A stretch of DNA of 17,452 nucleotides, from NCBI GenBank assembly GCA_027577415.1, contig JANBQS010000462.1, positions 1 to 17,452 of the forward strand. Reading direction: 5' to 3'. Positions 15,068-17,452 of the stretch are shown here, one piece after another. Numbering within the stretch: the first letter of the stretch is position 1; every line of letters starts with the position of its first letter. The DNA is from Coemansia sp. RSA 922. Its lineage: Eukaryota; Kickxellomycota; Kickxellomycetes; Kickxellales; Kickxellaceae. The notes beneath the pieces were generated by a model, which had not been told where the DNA came from, did not search any database, and worked only from the letters and a program-made list of their open reading frames with translations. The translations under genes were made by a program, and so were the position numbers.

Positions 15068-17452
15068 CTAAATGCCACCAAGGGCGTCAAGCAGTTGCAA
15101 GCAGCTGATGCTTTGATCCATAGTCCCTGAGCCAGATACGGTTCCGCCTCTACTAGCTACGGTTCCCGCAGCTTGGTCTGTGCGATCATTCGCTGTTACC
15201 TGTGATGGGGGAGTCAGGGCAGCCAGGGCCAGCGTAGCCCGCTCGACGCTACGCAAGACATCCTTTGACGGCACATCAGCCGAGCCCTTCAGCGCAGCGT
15301 CAATGCAGCGCACCCAATGGCTCTTGGTCGGCTGCGAGTCCATGCCAAACATGTGGCGTGCGCGGTGGCCCTGCTGCTCGTCAGCGCGCTTCCAAGCCAG
15401 CTGCACGGTCTGGCGCATAAAGACGCCCTCGACGACCATGGTACGTGAGGGGATTGGGTGGTAGTACCGGGCATGCGACCCCTCCGAGATAAAGTGCAGC
15501 GTAAAGTGGCCAACCTGCTGCGGGCGAATAATAAAGCTAGCCGTATTGGACGTGCGGAAGGACAGCTTGCTGCTGGGCATAATAGTCACAACGTCGGAGC
15601 CAGCACTTGCCGATGCAGAGGGCTCAGCAGGCACGCTCAGAGCACGGATGTTGATAGTCAGCTTTGGATCAGCCTCGGGAATGCGCACAGTGACGCGGAG
15701 CCAAGCAGGCGGATCGACGTTGAACTTTGCTGGCAGGCGGTCGCTCGACGCATTGAACAAGACGCCGTCGCGGAAGCCTGGGTCGCAGTAAACATCTTCA
15801 ATCTCGTTCTCGACCTGCTCGTCGGTCAGAGGCGGAGCGTTGGCGTCGCTAATGTCGCGGATCCACTCGACGTCAAACTCAGCGGCAGCTGGACGCGCGT
15901 CGGAGCACGTCACAAGGCGGTTCGCTGACACGCGCTCAAAAATGGCCTTGAGGATGTCGGCGGGCACCTCCATAATGGTCATGACGCGAGGCTGATCGCG
16001 CTTGCGCAATACGTTGCCCTTGCGCTTGCCAGCAACAGCCGGGTCGTCTACAACCGATGCACGGAACTTGAGAACCAGCTCACGGTACGCAGCCTCGGGC
16101 TGAGTCTCAGTGCGCAGCAGCGGGTTGTGCAGCTCCGTGTTGAGCGTCATGATTGCAAAGGCCAGCTTCACGGCCATGTCTTGTGACTCGGGAACATAGA
16201 TCTTGCTCGACTGTTGGTGCTCGACGTTCTTTGAGTACCACTGGAGCGCGGCTATCTCCAGCAGCACGCTGATAGACATGGGGCTGTTGGGCAGGCGCAC
16301 ATAGAACAGCACCGACCGCAATGCCTCGTCGATGGGCACGCCGATGATGTTGCAGCGATCCAGGAACGACGTCCAGATCTGGCGGTGGAACAGCTTCTCT
16401 TGCTCGACCTCGTCGGCAGTGGGATTCTCGTGCAAGTTCTCGCCCAAAATGCCCGTGCCGAGAAAGTTTCCAATCTGCCGGCGGCTCAGCGCAGTGCACC
16501 GGTACAAAAAGCCGGCGACAGTGTCAGGGACTGGCTCAATGATCTCGCGATTGATCAGATACACGACGGCCTCGGACGTGTTCTTCTCAAACACCAGGCA
16601 CGCTCTGCGGATGCGCTCCTCCTGGCGAACCAGGCGCTTCTCCTCTGCCTCGTCGTCTTCGCTGGGGCGCTTAGAGCCGCCCTCACGCGTAGTCTTCAGC
16701 GTCGTGGTGCTGCGGGCAAGCGGAATGACAATGTGGACCTTGAAGCGACTGTCGCCTGGGATGATTTTGGCGTCGGCTGATGGGGGCGCCATGACCATTA
16801 TCGACGAGTGGTCGATCCCGCTGCTGCCGTAGGACGACGATGGCACGCCAAGGCGCGTCGTGACAACCAGCAAGTCGGTGAACAGGAACAGGTACGTGTC
16901 AGGCCGGGCGCGAATGCCCGAGTAGATGCGATAGGCCGGGCCATGTAGCAGCAGCATGCGCCGACCCCGCGAAGGCGCGACTTTACCGGCCAGGGCATCA
17001 GAGGCAGCAGCTGGCGGCGGGGCCTGCCCTCCAATCTGAGGCCGGTCTTTCTTGCGCAGCGTCGAGCGCCGGCGGGAATTCCGCCAGGGAGTGTTGAGTC
17101 CAGACTCGCTGTCTCCAGCATCATTGGATTTCTCTTGACGGTCCTGCCGCCTCCGCTGCTTGGCCTCAGCAAAGCGCTGCTTCTCGTCGTCAACCATGTG
17201 GTCCTCCAGAGCATTGTCCAGCATCATGACGTCAAGCGCCTCCTTTTGGACCACAGCCTGCATCGACATGCGCCCAGCTGCAGACGACCCTGCTGGTGCT
17301 GCAGATCTAGCAGCCAGGTCCCGAGCTAGGCCAGCACCGGCTCTAGGGGTGGCAGTGCCGCTTCCTGGCACTGACAATGGCGCGTGGCGCATGACGCTGT
17401 TGTGGCGCGACAGGACGGCTTGAGCGCCAAGCAGCTGGTTGTGTACACGTAG
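15068..17452 (-). CDS. Sec7-domain protein with altered catalytic loop, N-terminus beyond right edge
   Basis: The frame is open to the window edge, 20 codons upstream of an ATG at 17392, so the true start may lie outside. Numbering from that ATG gives 774 residues. Order: basic, disordered N-terminus (1-140); a probable PH-like domain (about 143-265, with HGPAYRIYSG and TYLFLFTDLLVVTTR); a complete Sec7 fold (about 267-445, with IGNFLGTGIL, EALRSVLFYVRLP and LAFAIMTLNTELHNPLL); and a beta-rich, Ig-like stretch (about 540-670). Sec7 domains exchange nucleotide on Arf GTPases with a glutamate in the loop FRLPGEAQKI. Here the loop reads VRLPNSPMSI (365-374), with Ser in the glutamate position. 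The second motif (LNTDLHNP) is nearly intact as LNTELHNP. PH before Sec7 is opposite to the cytohesin order. Membership in the Sec7 family is sure; exchange activity is doubtful. I cannot assign it to Gea, Sec7, Syt1 or Yel1. Confidence 0.87.
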   Translation of the reverse strand, partial: LRVHNQLLGAQAVLSRHNSVMRHAPLSVPGSGTATPRAGAGLARDLAARSAAPAGSSAAGRMSMQAVVQKEALDVMMLDNALEDHMVDDEKQRFAEAKQRRRQDRQEKSNDAGDSESGLNTPWRNSRRRSTLRKKDRPQIGGQAPPPAAASDALAGKVAPSRGRRMLLLHGPAYRIYSGIRARPDTYLFLFTDLLVVTTRLGVPSSSYGSSGIDHSSIMVMAPPSADAKIIPGDSRFKVHIVIPLARSTTTLKTTREGGSKRPSEDDEAEEKRLVRQEERIRRACLVFEKNTSEAVVYLINREIIEPVPDTVAGFLYRCTALSRRQIGNFLGTGILGENLHENPTADEVEQEKLFHRQIWTSFLDRCNIIGVPIDEALRSVLFYVRLPNSPMSISVLLEIAALQWYSKNVEHQQSSKIYVPESQDMAVKLAFAIMTLNTELHNPLLRTETQPEAAYRELVLKFRASVVDDPAVAGKRKGNVLRKRDQPRVMTIMEVPADILKAIFERVSANRLVTCSDARPAAAEFDVEWIRDISDANAPPLTDEQVENEIEDVYCDPGFRDGVLFNASSDRLPAKFNVDPPAWLRVTVRIPEADPKLTINIRALSVPAEPSASASAGSDVVTIMPSSKLSFRTSNTASFIIRPQQVGHFTLHFISEGSHARYYHPIPSRTMVVEGVFMRQTVQLAWKRADEQQGHRARHMFGMDSQPTKSHWVRCIDAALKGSADVPSKDVLRSVERATLALAALTPPSQVTANDRTDQAAGTVASRGGTVSGSGTMDQSISCLQLLDALGGI

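Overview
The window reads as nuclear DNA of an early-diverging fungus, most likely Kickxellomycotina (Coemansia or a close relative). Three things suggest this. The protein-coding genes are long and without visible introns: one reading frame stays open for 5,074 bases. The products are eukaryotic housekeeping and trafficking proteins (MRP-type ABC transporter, MYG1 nuclease, FHIP, Sec7). A broken gene at about 6.8-7.3 kb belongs, as far as I can recall, to a large protein family typical of Coemansia genomes. The lineage call is from pattern recognition, not a search.

Layout. 1-5074 (minus): 1,691 codons of an ABCC/MRP-type transporter, cut by the left window edge inside its second nucleotide-binding domain. 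5075-6643: AT-rich DNA with no convincing gene, but with paired inverted GATA-type sites just upstream of the transporter. 6644-7330 (minus): pseudogene of the lineage-specific family, interrupted by an in-frame TGA. 7669-8089 (plus): TATA box and a compact 103-residue gene of unknown function. 8348-9409 (minus): MYG1 exonuclease with a probable mitochondrial presequence. 9428-10525 (minus): decayed tyrosine recombinase, probably from a DIRS-like retrotransposon. 10526-11393: AT-rich gap. 11394-14819 (minus): FHIP (FAM160/RAI16-like) protein. 15068-17452 (minus): Sec7-domain protein, cut at its N-terminus by the right window edge.

The last two genes are tandem on one strand, 248 bases apart. 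FHIP links endosomes to dynein through Hook, and Sec7 proteins act on Arf GTPases, so both belong to membrane traffic; whether they work together is not shown. The Sec7 domain is the most unusual item: the catalytic glutamate of the family is a serine here. The remaining genes look like unrelated neighbours, and the 5-11 kb stretch is a low-density region collecting relics (a dead family gene and a dead recombinase). I found no tRNA, rRNA, CRISPR array or intact mobile element.
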